Shown here one piece after another: positions 41,733 through 51,715 of a stretch of 64,000 nt of DNA (position 1 is the stretch's first letter; every line of letters begins with the position of its first letter). The stretch comes from Ananas comosus. Taxonomy: Eukaryota > Streptophyta > Magnoliopsida > Poales > Bromeliaceae. The notes beneath the pieces are model-generated. The model saw only the letters and a program-made list of their open reading frames with translations, was not told the DNA's origin and searched no databases. Where the stretch lies: assembly GCF_001540865.1 (NCBI RefSeq), contig NC_033630.1:9800430-9864429 (forward strand), in the 5' to 3' direction. Both the position numbers and the translations under genes were made by a program.

Positions 41733-41922
41733 GTTTGTTTGATTTTATGTACAATGATATTTCGTGTAAAATTAACTCTCGGGTTGAAAATTTATTCTGG
41801 CTGGCTTGTTTGATTTCATGTAAAATGATATTCCGTGTAAAATTAACTCTCCAATGGGAACCTTGTTTCAGCTAAGCTTGTTTACTTTCATGTTAAAATG
41901 ATTTTTCATGTAAAATCACCTA
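41733..41922 (+). repeat. Three spaced repeats downstream of the WEB-family gene
   Basis: TTGTTTGATTTYATGTAMAATGATATTYCGTG-like units at 41733-41780, 41806-41851 and 41878-41922, spaced about 73 bp. They lie 140-330 bp past the stop, probably in or near the 3' UTR. Confidence 0.75.
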
Positions 41923-43252
41923 ACAAGGTTTTTTTAAGCCTGAGAAGTGTGAGCCAAAAACAAAACCTAAGAGCAACGGGAAGAACAGTAGTGTTAAGAT
42001 TGCCAATTCTACGGGCCGAACTGTACGTTGTCCGTTGATATGGAACCTCCTTGTTGTATAAAGCGCGGGACCTTTCTCATCGAGCGGTGCACGCCTGCTG
42101 CGTGCGGTTGGTGCGCGAGCCTATTCATCTCATCCATTGTGCAAGAAAAAAATTTCGATAACCCAAAAGGAATCGATGCTTGGCAACCTTTACAAGGTAT
42201 CAAGTTTGATTATGGGCAACTCAACTTGAACCATATAAATAGAGCAGTGCTATCAATACACTCATATTATAGTGTAAATCTTATATTTTATTCATCCAAA
42301 ATATTAATATTTTCACACTAGTTTTATCCATTTTTTTAATATTAAGATTTTAAACAAATACCCGAATCCCTTGCATCGATGGATATAGTTGTTTCTTATA
42401 TAAATATAAGATTAGGTAAAATGTATGAAGGCATCCTCACGTACGGAAGTTTGAAATGACCCCCTTGGCTTCAAACATTTTACTTTTTCTATTCGAGGCC
42501 TAGCTTATTTAATATTGTTGTTATATTTCCATTTAACTTAATATATTGATGAATATTTTTTTTCTTATTATCATGATTGGTTAGCTTACAATTCACCCGA
42601 CTAATTGGCAGATAATAATTTTAAAAACTAAAAAATAAAAAAATCATTGTATAGCAAACAAACATCTTAGATATAAGAGTTGCAAACAATTCACTTTCCT
42701 TCTCAGACTTCTTACACCTTATTATATAGAAATTATATTAGAAAATTAAAAAAATTGAACGTGATACAAAACTACTCCTTCACCTGCAATTTTTTCACTT
42801 GAGATTTTTCTAGTTAATTATTTTTTAATTTGTTGGACTAATTGTTAATTATTTTAGTTTTATTTACTGTTTCACAACAAGAAAATGGCTACAATGAAAA
42901 AAAAAAAAAATCCGTAAGCAAAATTCTTAACTAATAGAATTAGTACGTGGCCGCAAATACTATCATTATGAATGTCTCCACAGTTAATAGAATTAGTGCG
43001 TGGCCGCAAATACTATCATTATGAATGTCTCCACAGTTAACTCAACAAGGAGTCCTAGGGATATAAAATTACTCGTTTGGTTTAACACTAAAACTATAGT
43101 AAGATAGTAATATACATGATTTTCTAGAATTATTCCTATATTTAAAATTTTATTTATATATATATATATTTATCACTAAAATTTAAAAAAAATGAGTAAC
43201 TCTGTTTGCAAAGTTAAAAAATATTTAAAAGCAAAATAAAAAAATGGTCTTA

Positions 43253-43263
<11 letters not shown>
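41923..43263. other. AT-rich spacer with a 53-bp tandem duplication
   Basis: No gene is supported. A frame at 42028-42321 resembles nothing I know. A TATA-like CCATATAAATAGAG lies at 42230-42243. A near-perfect duplication, AATAGAATTAGTRCGTGGCC onwards, occurs at 42931-42981 and 42984-43036. Confidence 0.55.

Positions 43264-43329
<66 letters not shown>
43264..43329. repeat. (GA)n microsatellite
   Basis: About 33 uninterrupted GA units, then AAAGGGAGAG. Confidence 0.95.
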
Positions 43330-43333
<4 letters not shown>

Positions 43334-43335
43334 GA

Positions 43336-43389
43336 GAGAGTTGAGCTATAATACTATTAATAGTATTTGCCTCCCTTTGCTATCAAGTT
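43336..43389. mobile_element. MITE end fragment
   Basis: GTTGAGCTATAATACTATTAATAGTATT resembles in style the end at 38321 (GTAGAGCTACTATGCTATCG) and includes the palindrome ATACTATTAATAGTAT. The other end is absent, probably lost to the copia LTR. Confidence 0.4.
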
Positions 43390-44654
43390 TGTTGTTACAT
43401 TTTTAATACAAATTAATAACGCAATATTTGCACATAAGTCCTCTTATAATTTACTAACTATTAGTAAGTCCTCTCTAGTAACATTTACATCTTAATACCA
43501 CCAATTTGTAACAATTACAAATTAGTCCAATTATCAACATATTGGCAATTAGGTCCTCCAGTGATTCAATAATTGCGATCTAGCTATCCGATCAATCACA
43601 ACCTCTTATGTGTGTGACCCCATAGGTTCTATTCTATCTGGTAGTGAGATATATTTTGATCACTACCAACAATATCACTAAAACTCCTTTCAGTAGATCG
43701 TAACAATTCCAACTCAGCCCAATGAGAATTATCGATCATCTAGATAATTCTCATGAGTCTCACAATCCACCAGTGATGCCTAACAGCATGTAGTGGCATT
43801 CCAGTAGAATGGAATATTAAACCTCTTGGTGCAGTTACCGTGTGATATAGTCCTTCTGTCGTGAGTCCCGACTAGACGGAGGTCGTGGAATAACTCGTCA
43901 AACCCCATCGTCTGTCATATGTTAAGTTTATTCGACTCGAGTTTCTAATATTAGAAACCCTTTTCTTCTATTAACTCTGCCCTGGTCAAGGTCATCTAAA
44001 CTCGGTCTCATAAATCACATAGGATTAACGCCCCTATCTATCAAGGGAGATAGATTCCATCTAAGTGCGCACCCTATTCCTACAATGAACCTACTGTAGC
44101 CAACATGCACCGCAAGGACCCGAATGGCTAGGGACCAAGTGTATGTACAGTCAAACTACAGTAACCTCATTGTGAATAGCCGAGGCACCGCAGTTCAAAG
44201 GACCAGTCACACTACTGCAACATTGAGTAAGTCACTGACGAGTGAGTAGACATCCAAGTGACTTCTCGCGTTGGTCAGGCTCGGTACCCTTGTTCTCTAA
44301 CAACCACTTGCATATTCGCTTCAGTGTCCGCACATTGTCGACTCGAGACTCGTCTACCCAAAAGGGAAGCGACCTATACACCAATCTCATCGGATCAATT
44401 ACCGTCCCCGTGATGATCCATTGATCGGGCGCTTTTAGGAATTAACTACCAATGACACATGTCTCAAATTCTCAACTCTTGAGAATATATGTCATCACCT
44501 TATTAATTCCTTGGACGATTCATGGACACAAACACAACATGAATAGAATTAAGGACCCAAATATATTCATAATATTTTAAAATCAAATACAAATTTATAT
44601 CCTAGAAAGAATATATGTGTCGGCCTGGTTGGCTTCTAGGGCATACATCTAACA
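43390..44654 (-). mobile_element. Ty1/copia-type LTR, reverse (about 1.26 kb)
   Basis: In reverse complement it starts TGTTAGATGTATGCCCTAG, a common Ty1/copia LTR start, at 44654, and runs left to about 43390, where TGTTGTTACA is a candidate end. No coding region or matching target duplication was found, so it is a solo or truncated LTR with an uncertain left limit. Confidence 0.7.
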
Positions 44655-44841
44655 AATGACACTAATGAAAGTTAGAGAATCCAAGTACATGTGAGAGTTG
44701 GCATTATGACATAGTAACCTTAGAGTTAAGGGTCATATGAGCATTGTATCTTTATAGTTAATGATTGGATTGAACTTGGCATCCTTATAGTTAAGGATTG
44801 GATTATACTTGCCTTACGTCTTGGCTCAGAGGGTGGTAACT
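44655..44841 (+). mobile_element. Element O: family III LTR, left part
   Basis: Short LTR piece with hairpins CCTTA GAGT TAAGG (44718-44731) and ATCCTTA TAGT TAAGGAT (44781-44798). It ends with TAACT (44837-44841), the target copy of P, and continues at 47354. Confidence 0.75.
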
Positions 44842-47348
44842 TGTCACGCCCCGGGACCCAGCGGAAGCCCGCCCGGCACGTGCCCAGACCCGCCATACGT
44901 CTAAAACATATAAGGCGTCTAAAAACAACAATAATAAAAGTAAGAATAAAAGACATCTAGGAGTATCAGAGCATAATAAAGTCTAAATGCTACAACAAGG
45001 GATAAGGATAAAACTGTAAATCCACTAAATAAAACATAAAGTGATACAAGAAAATTCCAGATACAAGTGCTATAGGTAGATACATAGATGGTCTCTATAC
45101 TTGGATACAAAAACCTCTCACTCTCTCAACTACAAAAAGAAAGAGTAAACCACCTAGGCAAAGTACCGCTCCTCGCTAGCTAGCTAAGCGATCCCCTTGC
45201 CGCGATCCCGTGCCTCCGCCGATGCCGAAGGCTCTGAAAGTAAACCATAAAACAAGGGCGTGAGAACTATTAAAAATAGTTCCCAGTGGGCAATTACTGA
45301 CTTCAGAGATGCACCACGAGGCCCAAAGCTACAAAAGATGTCAGTGACTATAAAAGTAGAAAAGCGAAAGGTAAGTAAAAATGTAACTTATTATAACATG
45401 ATATCTCTACTTAGCATAATTAGCATAAGTATGAAGCAACTCTGCATGAAGTAAAAGTCTCCAACTATCATAATGTTCACAATGAGAAATAGTAAAGTTC
45501 CGTTGTTTACTATTCTAGTCAATGTCCAAGTAGTACACTAAGTCATCATCTGTCCACATGTCATAATGAATACTCAAAGTCAAATCTGAAGAGACCCACC
45601 CGAAGGCTGTCTATGGCCCTGAGACCCACCCGTAGGCTGTCTGGCCGGTGCCGAGCTTAATGGCCCCTTGGTAGTCATCATCCCCACCCTAAGAATGAGC
45701 CTGTCCCACGGCAATCCACTTCGGCGCCCAATCCTATACGGCGAATATGAATCGCGATGGCTATCTCCGAAGTGCCGGCTTGTATGGAGCGACCCTCACA
45801 AGCATGTGCGAATGAGTACAATGGGAAGTAGGCAAATGATCTGTCGCAAGTACCAAGTCCTCATGTCTAATAACATGGAATGTGTCAAGTATCTCAACGG
45901 CCTATCCCTATGTCATCATGTCTCTAACATGGAATGTAGCGGATAAGTAGTGGCCTATCAATATGTCTCTATGTTGCAGTTTCATAGTTTACTAGTTTCA
46001 AGTGCCCCTTGATGACACTCTTGTTCTCTATGCCAGAGCATGGCAACTATGTTCCAAAGTACATATTCCAAGTCATAATCCTCATAAGTGATGTATTTTC
46101 CACTTGCAAATAAACACTTTTCCCATATGCATGCATTCTACTCATATAGCTCTACTATATAGTGAAATTTTCATAATACACAAGGCATGCATTTTAAGTG
46201 CTCTAAAATTCATATAAATTCCATTTAGCATAGAAATGAATTTAAAAATATTTTACAACAAATAGAAAGAGCATAGGGTCCATTTCGCCCCATTTCCACG
46301 AAGCCAAACCCACCGTCGTCAACGAAAGCTTTCGTTTGCCACGACGAAGGCGTCCACCACACTCCTAGTACCCTAAAGGTATGAAAACAAGTGTCATCTA
46401 GTCGAAACGAATGACGCTAAGTTCAATCATTAACCAACTCAAGCTAGGGTTGGGAAAAACTCACCTCAAGTGAAAAACCCTCTCTTAATCTTCAAATGGA
46501 AGGTAGGGGTCTTCCAATCTAACCTATATAAAGGTTCCAAACCCATCAAAAAGGTTTCAAAGCCCTCAAATCAAAAAGCCCCAAATCTAACCCTAGAATC
46601 CCAATCTAGGGTTTCATCTAGTAAAACCTAGAAAAACATATATCAAGTAGGGATTACATGCTACCAACCTCAAGAGGAGCTTCAATCCAAGCTCAAAACC
46701 AAGTAGGGTTGAAGTTTGATCCTCCACAAAGCTCCAACCGCAAGCTCGAAGCCACCAAGGTGAGAAAATGGGGAAGAAGATGATGCTCCAAAGCCTCCAA
46801 GCAAGCTCCTTCTCCTCCTCTTCTTCTTCTTCTTCTTCTTCTTCTCCCTCTCTTCTTCTCTCTCTAGAATAGATGGGAAGGGAAGAAATGAGGAGAGAAG
46901 AGGGTGAAATGGCCAAATAGGCCATTAAAAGCAACAAAATCCACTTAGGTCCCTCAAAAACTCAAATTTACATCAGCCCGGTCTGGGCAGTTTTCGCCCA
47001 GAGGGATCGGTCTCCCCGACCTGGGACCGGTCTCTCAACCTGTCCCCGAAAATCCAACGTTCGGGAACCGGTCTTTCCCTGCGCGGGACCGGTCTCTCCC
47101 TGCGCGTGACCGGTCTCGACTGCCAGGGACCGATTGCCTCGCCGGCTGCGTAGCACTGTTCACTGGGGGACCGGTCTCTCCTATCAGGGACCGGTCCCCG
47201 AGAGTAAAACTCTCAGGACTCTGCCAAAACTCTCGACATCGAACTTTTAGGACGGTATACCATCGACGACTCTCCACCAAGTGTGGAAAGTTCGGAATAC
47301 AAATCGAACACTCGAACCTCCCAATTTGCAAAGGTCCAGTGTGCTACA
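44842..47348 (-). mobile_element. Solo LTR P, family I, reverse (2507 bp)
   Basis: TGTCACGCCCCGGG...GTGTGCTACA on +, flanked by a perfect TAACT duplication (44837-44841, 47349-47353), with no internal region. It is nearly identical along its length to G's LTR (8429-10952). ACCGGTC cluster 46995-47205; CTT-rich tract 46815-46855; common hairpin 45262-45286. Confidence 0.94.
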
Positions 47349-48214
47349 TAACTCCCCCTCGAGCAATGAGCTCCGGAGTAGTCATCACTGGGTCGTAGTA
47401 GTCTCCCCAGAGGACGATCCCGTCAGGTCGTAGTAGTCTCCCCGACAAATGGGATTATGAGTTGGTGAGTTGCTTTCGGCGAAACCTACGGGTTAGCCAA
47501 GAGGATTGAGAATTGGAAAGTGAATCTTGCATTCATCATGAACATTCTATTTGAGCATCTTTATTGATTATACTTGTTCAGGCATATTAGTTGCATTTGT
47601 TTAGCTTGGCTACTATCTATCTCTTTATTTTCCTATTATGCCTGATTTAGACCTAGTGGGAAAGTCGGCGAGGTCGCCGGCCGAACCCATTGAAAACTTT
47701 GTTGTAGTTCTCACCCCACTATTTCCACAGAGCCGGGACCGAGCGAGCCCGCCGACGATCGCGGTAAAGGTATCGCGCCATAAACAGTGACCACCCGAGT
47801 CGGTTTTACTATTTGCTTAGTTGCATACCCTTTTGGTTATATATCATCTTTTGTACTTTGATGATTAGAGATGTATAAAGGAAGAATATAAAGAGTTTCT
47901 ATTTTGGAGAAAATGTGATGTAAAAAGAGAAGAAATTATGAAAAGAATGTAATGTGAATGTAAATGTAAGAGTTGTATGTATGTATGTGATTAAAAGTTA
48001 ATAATTATGCTTGTATGGATGTTTAGTTTAGAATCTTTCACTTTTAGCTACCGCTTGCCCTCGTGCAAGGCATATATGTTTATTTCCGCTTGTGCATTCT
48101 CTTTACTTGAATTGTACATGTGTTGAGCCTTGGGCGGACAGGGGGGGTGCTGTCCGTTCAGCGTTTGTTCGACGTGCCCGAACCAACCAAAATGGGACAG
48201 TCCCGGGGCGTGAA
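47349..48214 (+). mobile_element. Element O: family III LTR, right part
   Basis: Continues O to GGGGCGTGA. It resembles H at 28510-29388. Landmarks: CTCCGGAGT (47371-47379), two GGTCGTAGTAGTCTCCCC units (near 47392 and 47427) and the common hairpin in a weaker form (47690-47713). No primer site follows, so O is a solo or truncated LTR. Confidence 0.8.
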
Positions 48215-48229
48215 AAAAACGCTATGCTA

Positions 48230-48272
48230 ACACTGGAACCTCGCAATTCGCCAAAGTTCAGTGTGCTACACA
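48230..48272 (-). mobile_element. Tiny reverse LTR 5'-end fragment
   Basis: + strand ...CCTCGCAATTCGCC...GTGTGCTACA is the reverse complement of a family I-like LTR start. Only about 43 bp remain between O and the next segment. Confidence 0.65.
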
Positions 48273-49487
48273 AGAAGTGTCCCGGGACTCACCGTCTCGC
48301 TCCACGAGTCACCGCTGCCACAAAACACATCGTTTTAGATGTCTTGGCAGCAAACACAAGATCGCACCTCCAAAGAATTATCATCGAATAATCGTTCGGA
48401 TTCGGATTCCCGAAAGTGTCTATTTCAATACCGGAACCCACCGTCGCTCACCCGTCATCTCCGAACTCACGAGACGACTATTGTGACCAGCCAACAAGGT
48501 TCAGCGATAAAAGATAACTCGCCTTAGCACTGTCGGAAGAAGTTCGAACCGAAACTACGTTTTGTTGGCGAATTTTGCCGGAAAACGGACCGAAATCGAT
48601 AATCGATTTCTGCAAAAGGCATCAGACCTTGGAGAATCAGTCTAGAGGTCACCCGCAGCCCATACGTACTGCCCACAGCAACCACGGAGTGCACAATTGC
48701 ACAAAATCCCCTACTATACTATAGAATCACATCATTTTATGTGATTTTACTGGGTTTTATGGATCAACAGCACAAACCGAGAGCTTTCGAGGTTGGCCGA
48801 GACATGTACTGATAGGTATCAACGTACCGGAGGTCGTGCTCACAATTCGGAGCACAACCGTCCACTGTGGGAGGTGCAGGAGTGACCAGAAGTTTAGCGA
48901 ACCCTGCGCGCTAAACCTAAAACGCTTCTAATCCACTCACCCGAGGCTCGTTAACCCTAAATGAGGTGAGCACTGTGATCCGCAATGGAAGGCTGCGGCG
49001 GCAACCGGCATTGATGCCCTAGCCGCAACAACCCGTGGAGAGCACGACCCAGGTCCAGCAGACGGGGAGCTTCGACGGCGAGGCGCCGGCGGCGGTCGAG
49101 TGCGGCCGGCCGGGAGGGTCGGCACTCACGCCGGCCGGCGGCGGAAGGCGGCGGTGACGGCGAGAGGAGGAACCGAGCCCGCACGGCCTCAGCTCGGGCT
49201 TAGTGAGTTCCTCTAACTAGCCCTGGCAGTGGCGGAAGCAGATAGGGGAGGGGGCGCGGCCATCCTCTGGCATCAAGAGGAGGTGGCAAAGACGGCGGCC
49301 GGCGGCCGAGGCGACAGCGCGCCAAGGTTCGGCCACACCAGCCCGAGTTGGCTCGGGGCAGCCACAGGGAACTAGCAGCGGCGGCAGCGACCAGCGAAGA
49401 CGGCGGCGACGGCGCGCGGGAGTCGCCTGAGGGCCCAGGAGAACGGCGCAGCCGACCCCGAGGCGGCGGCGGCTCGTGGCCAGCGAG
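48273..49487 (-). repeat. Unassigned segment, GC-rich in its right half
   Basis: 48273-48950 is ordinary in composition, while 48950-49487 is strongly GC-rich with many GGCGGC units. Several open frames cross it, but they look like composition effects. In reverse orientation it has an LTR-like order (GC-rich block, CTCGGGTGAGT donor-like site near 48945, AGCTCTCGG phrase), so it may be part of an unrecognised reverse LTR. No gene is called. Confidence 0.4.
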
Positions 49488-50329
49488 TGTAACACACTGG
49501 ATCTGTGCAAATTGCAAAGTTCGAGTGTTTAATGTTGGTTCTGAGCTTTACCACACTTTGTGGAGGGTCATAGACGGTATTCCGACCCGCGGTTCGAATT
49601 CCTAGATTTTTGACTAAGTCCTGAGAGTTTCACTCTCGGGGACCGGTCCCTGGTGGGTGAGAGACCGGTCCCCTGTTGCGTGGATGTGGCTGTTTGCCGA
49701 GGCAACCGGTCCCCTGGCTAGGGAGACCAGTTCTCGAACGTGTGTTTTGCGGGAGGGTCCGAGAGACCGGTCCTAGGTGCGGAGAGACTAGTCCCTCAGC
49801 CCGAAAACTACCTCGGGTGGCCGTACCCACTGGGAACTATGGACAATAGTTCTCACCCCCGTGTTGTTTTTGGGGGTACAGGTTCACACGTGAGCGGCAC
49901 GGCGTCGCGAGGAAAGGGTGTAGCTCCGTAGTCAGCGCCCTACCATTGAGACCAGAGATAGCGGTACCCTAAGTCGTCTTAGCTTTAGGGGTTTAGTGAT
50001 GGAAAGAACAATGTTGTAATAATTATGTTGGAAACTTGATTGTATTTGGAAGTAAAAATCAAAGAATCAAAAAGGAATGGCAATATGTGATGTAATAAGT
50101 AATATGTTAGTTGAATGCATGTAATAAATTAGTTGTTTATGTTTTCGATGCCTTCCTTATGCAATCTTTGTTTGTATGCTGTTCCTGGTTGGAACCTCGC
50201 GCATTGTATGGATTGTGACGCCTTGGACGTACAGGGGAGACTCTGTCCGCGGTACAGGAGAAATCCTGTCTATTCGGCGGTCTGTCGGCGTGCCGAAACC
50301 GATCAAATAGGCGGGCTTGGGGCGTGACA
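49488..50329 (+). mobile_element. Element L 5' LTR, short and chimeric (842 bp)
   Basis: Starts like family I (TGTAACACACTGGATC) with an ACCGGTC cluster (49640-49795), then passes near 49810 to family IV sequence matching LTR I, and ends GGGGCGTGACA. The middle body and hairpin array of other LTRs are absent. The common hairpin is kept (49830-49855). It is directly followed by a primer site. Confidence 0.82.
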
Positions 50330-50336
50330 GATAAGA

Positions 50337-50348
50337 TGGTATCAGAGC
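50337..50348 (+). promoter_or_regulatory. Primer-binding site of element L
   Basis: TGGTATCAGAGC, 7 bp after the LTR end at 50329. Confidence 0.93.
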
Positions 50349-50818
50349 ATAAAAAAAAGAAAAAAAAAGAACATAAAAACAATAATAGAAATGGTTTAGT
50401 TCGACTTAGGAGACCCTATGATAGTAAACCATAAAGGTTAAGGCTCGTGAGAGACGAGGACTTGTGACTTTTGGCGAAATGTTAATTGATTGGGTTGTGT
50501 TATAAACCTCTAAAACGGATGTTAGAGTTAGATTCAAGGTGTGATTTATTCTCAACCGAGGGTGTTCGTGTTGGGCGCGCACAACATGAAACCGAGTGGT
50601 GAGAATAGACGCCCTTGCGTGGCTTTCGCCCGATTTGAGTCGGTATTAAGTGTCTCGTGTTTGACCTAGAAGGTCGAGGATTAATAGAGTTGTCGCGTTT
50701 TAGGAAGCGATGGCACCGCGTAGGCGATCTTCATTTAGATTGGTGCGGGATCGGACAATTGGTGTCCCTGGGCAATTTGCGGCAAGCGGAGACATGGAAC
50801 TTCGCGAGCTTTGGCGGC
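50349..50818 (+). pseudogene. Element L leader and gag N-terminus
   Basis: Leader with hairpin TGTTG, loop GGCGCGCA, CAACA (50569-50586) and acceptor-like GTCGCGTTTTAG (50692-50703). The gag start is ATGGCACCGCG at 50710 (MAPRRRSSF), comparable with J's MAPRGRPST. About 36 codons are readable before LTR N intrudes. A fragment only. Confidence 0.65.
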
Positions 50819-51449
50819 CCTCGTGACCTTCGAGAAATTAACGAAATCCTCGTCGTGTTAAACTACTTTTGGTCAAAGTGACCAAAGTGTGGCGAGGGAG
50901 ATAGTTGGACAAAGTCCAATTGATATTCCAACAGTGTTGGAAGGGTTAAAAATGAGTTCCAAAGGAGTTAGGAAGGTTTTAGCATCGATCGGCGCGAAAT
51001 AGAGCCGAAACGGCGCAAAACTAAAATTCTGGAACTTGTGTTACCGGTTTAACACCAGCGGTGTACCGATACAGCATGGTAAACCGAGAGAAACAGCTCT
51101 CGGGTTTGCCGCTGCGAAATGTTGTAACCGGTTACAGACTAAATGTGTACCGGTACACAGTGTAAAACCTGAAACAACAGCTCTCGGGTTTGGGCTGATG
51201 CGTGAAGGTGTACCGGTACCAGTTGATGGTTGTACCGATACCAAGGGGCCTTCGCAGCAAACTTTGGTCTGCTGCAAATATAAATGGGGGAAGGGTTTAA
51301 ATGTGATTGTGGCATCCTATAAAGACCCTGCCAATTCCTCCTCTCTTGTTCACAGCCAGAGACCACCCAACATGTGGTTTTTCACCCTCTATTTCTCTAG
51401 GAGCCCTTCCCGAGTGTGTATTGGTGGAGATTGGAGGAGATTTGAAGGT
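50819..51449 (+). mobile_element. LTR fragment N, family III-like
   Basis: Resembles D from its start (compare 50895-51010 with 32830-32950, sharing TGTTGGAAGGGTTAAAAATG). It contains GTACCGGTAC and TAACCGGTTA palindromes (51040-51245) and ends in a CTCTATTTCTC tract. Both ends are lost, so no duplication can be read. Confidence 0.6.
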
Positions 51450-51715
51450 TAGACCTTGTGGATAGAACAAGGCAGTGCAATTGTGCGGGGGGAGCGTGAG
51501 TCTAATTGCAAGGAAAAAGGGAATAGGACGGCCAACGAGTGGATTCGGTGGTCCATCAAGTTCTCAACTGAGTGCAATGTGTTCGCGCTCGTGATCCCGA
51601 GTTCCAGGGACCTACTGTATTCGGTCCTTGGTGAGATGTGTCATTTGTGGGTGTTTTCGTTACCCACAGCAGTGTGAGCTGTGAGAGGGCAAATGCTACA
51701 GGTGTGGGCAACCGG
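51450..51715 (+). pseudogene. Element L gag C-terminus and zinc knuckle, broken
   Basis: Matches gag after the capsid region: EQGSAIVRGERES corresponds to [13 protein letters not shown] of element C. A spacer and a frame-disturbed knuckle pair follow (CVICG-like near 51636, CYRCGQP near 51695). J is inserted in the middle of the second knuckle at 51715/51716, with ACCGG as its left target copy. Confidence 0.7.

Noticed and set aside
42028..42321. 97-codon frame downstream of the WEB gene
   Set aside because: No known domain and a TATA-like box inside it; not enough to call a gene.
48937..49605. Proline/arginine-rich frames on both strands
   Set aside because: Low-complexity GGCGGC sequence read in several frames; no recognisable domain.
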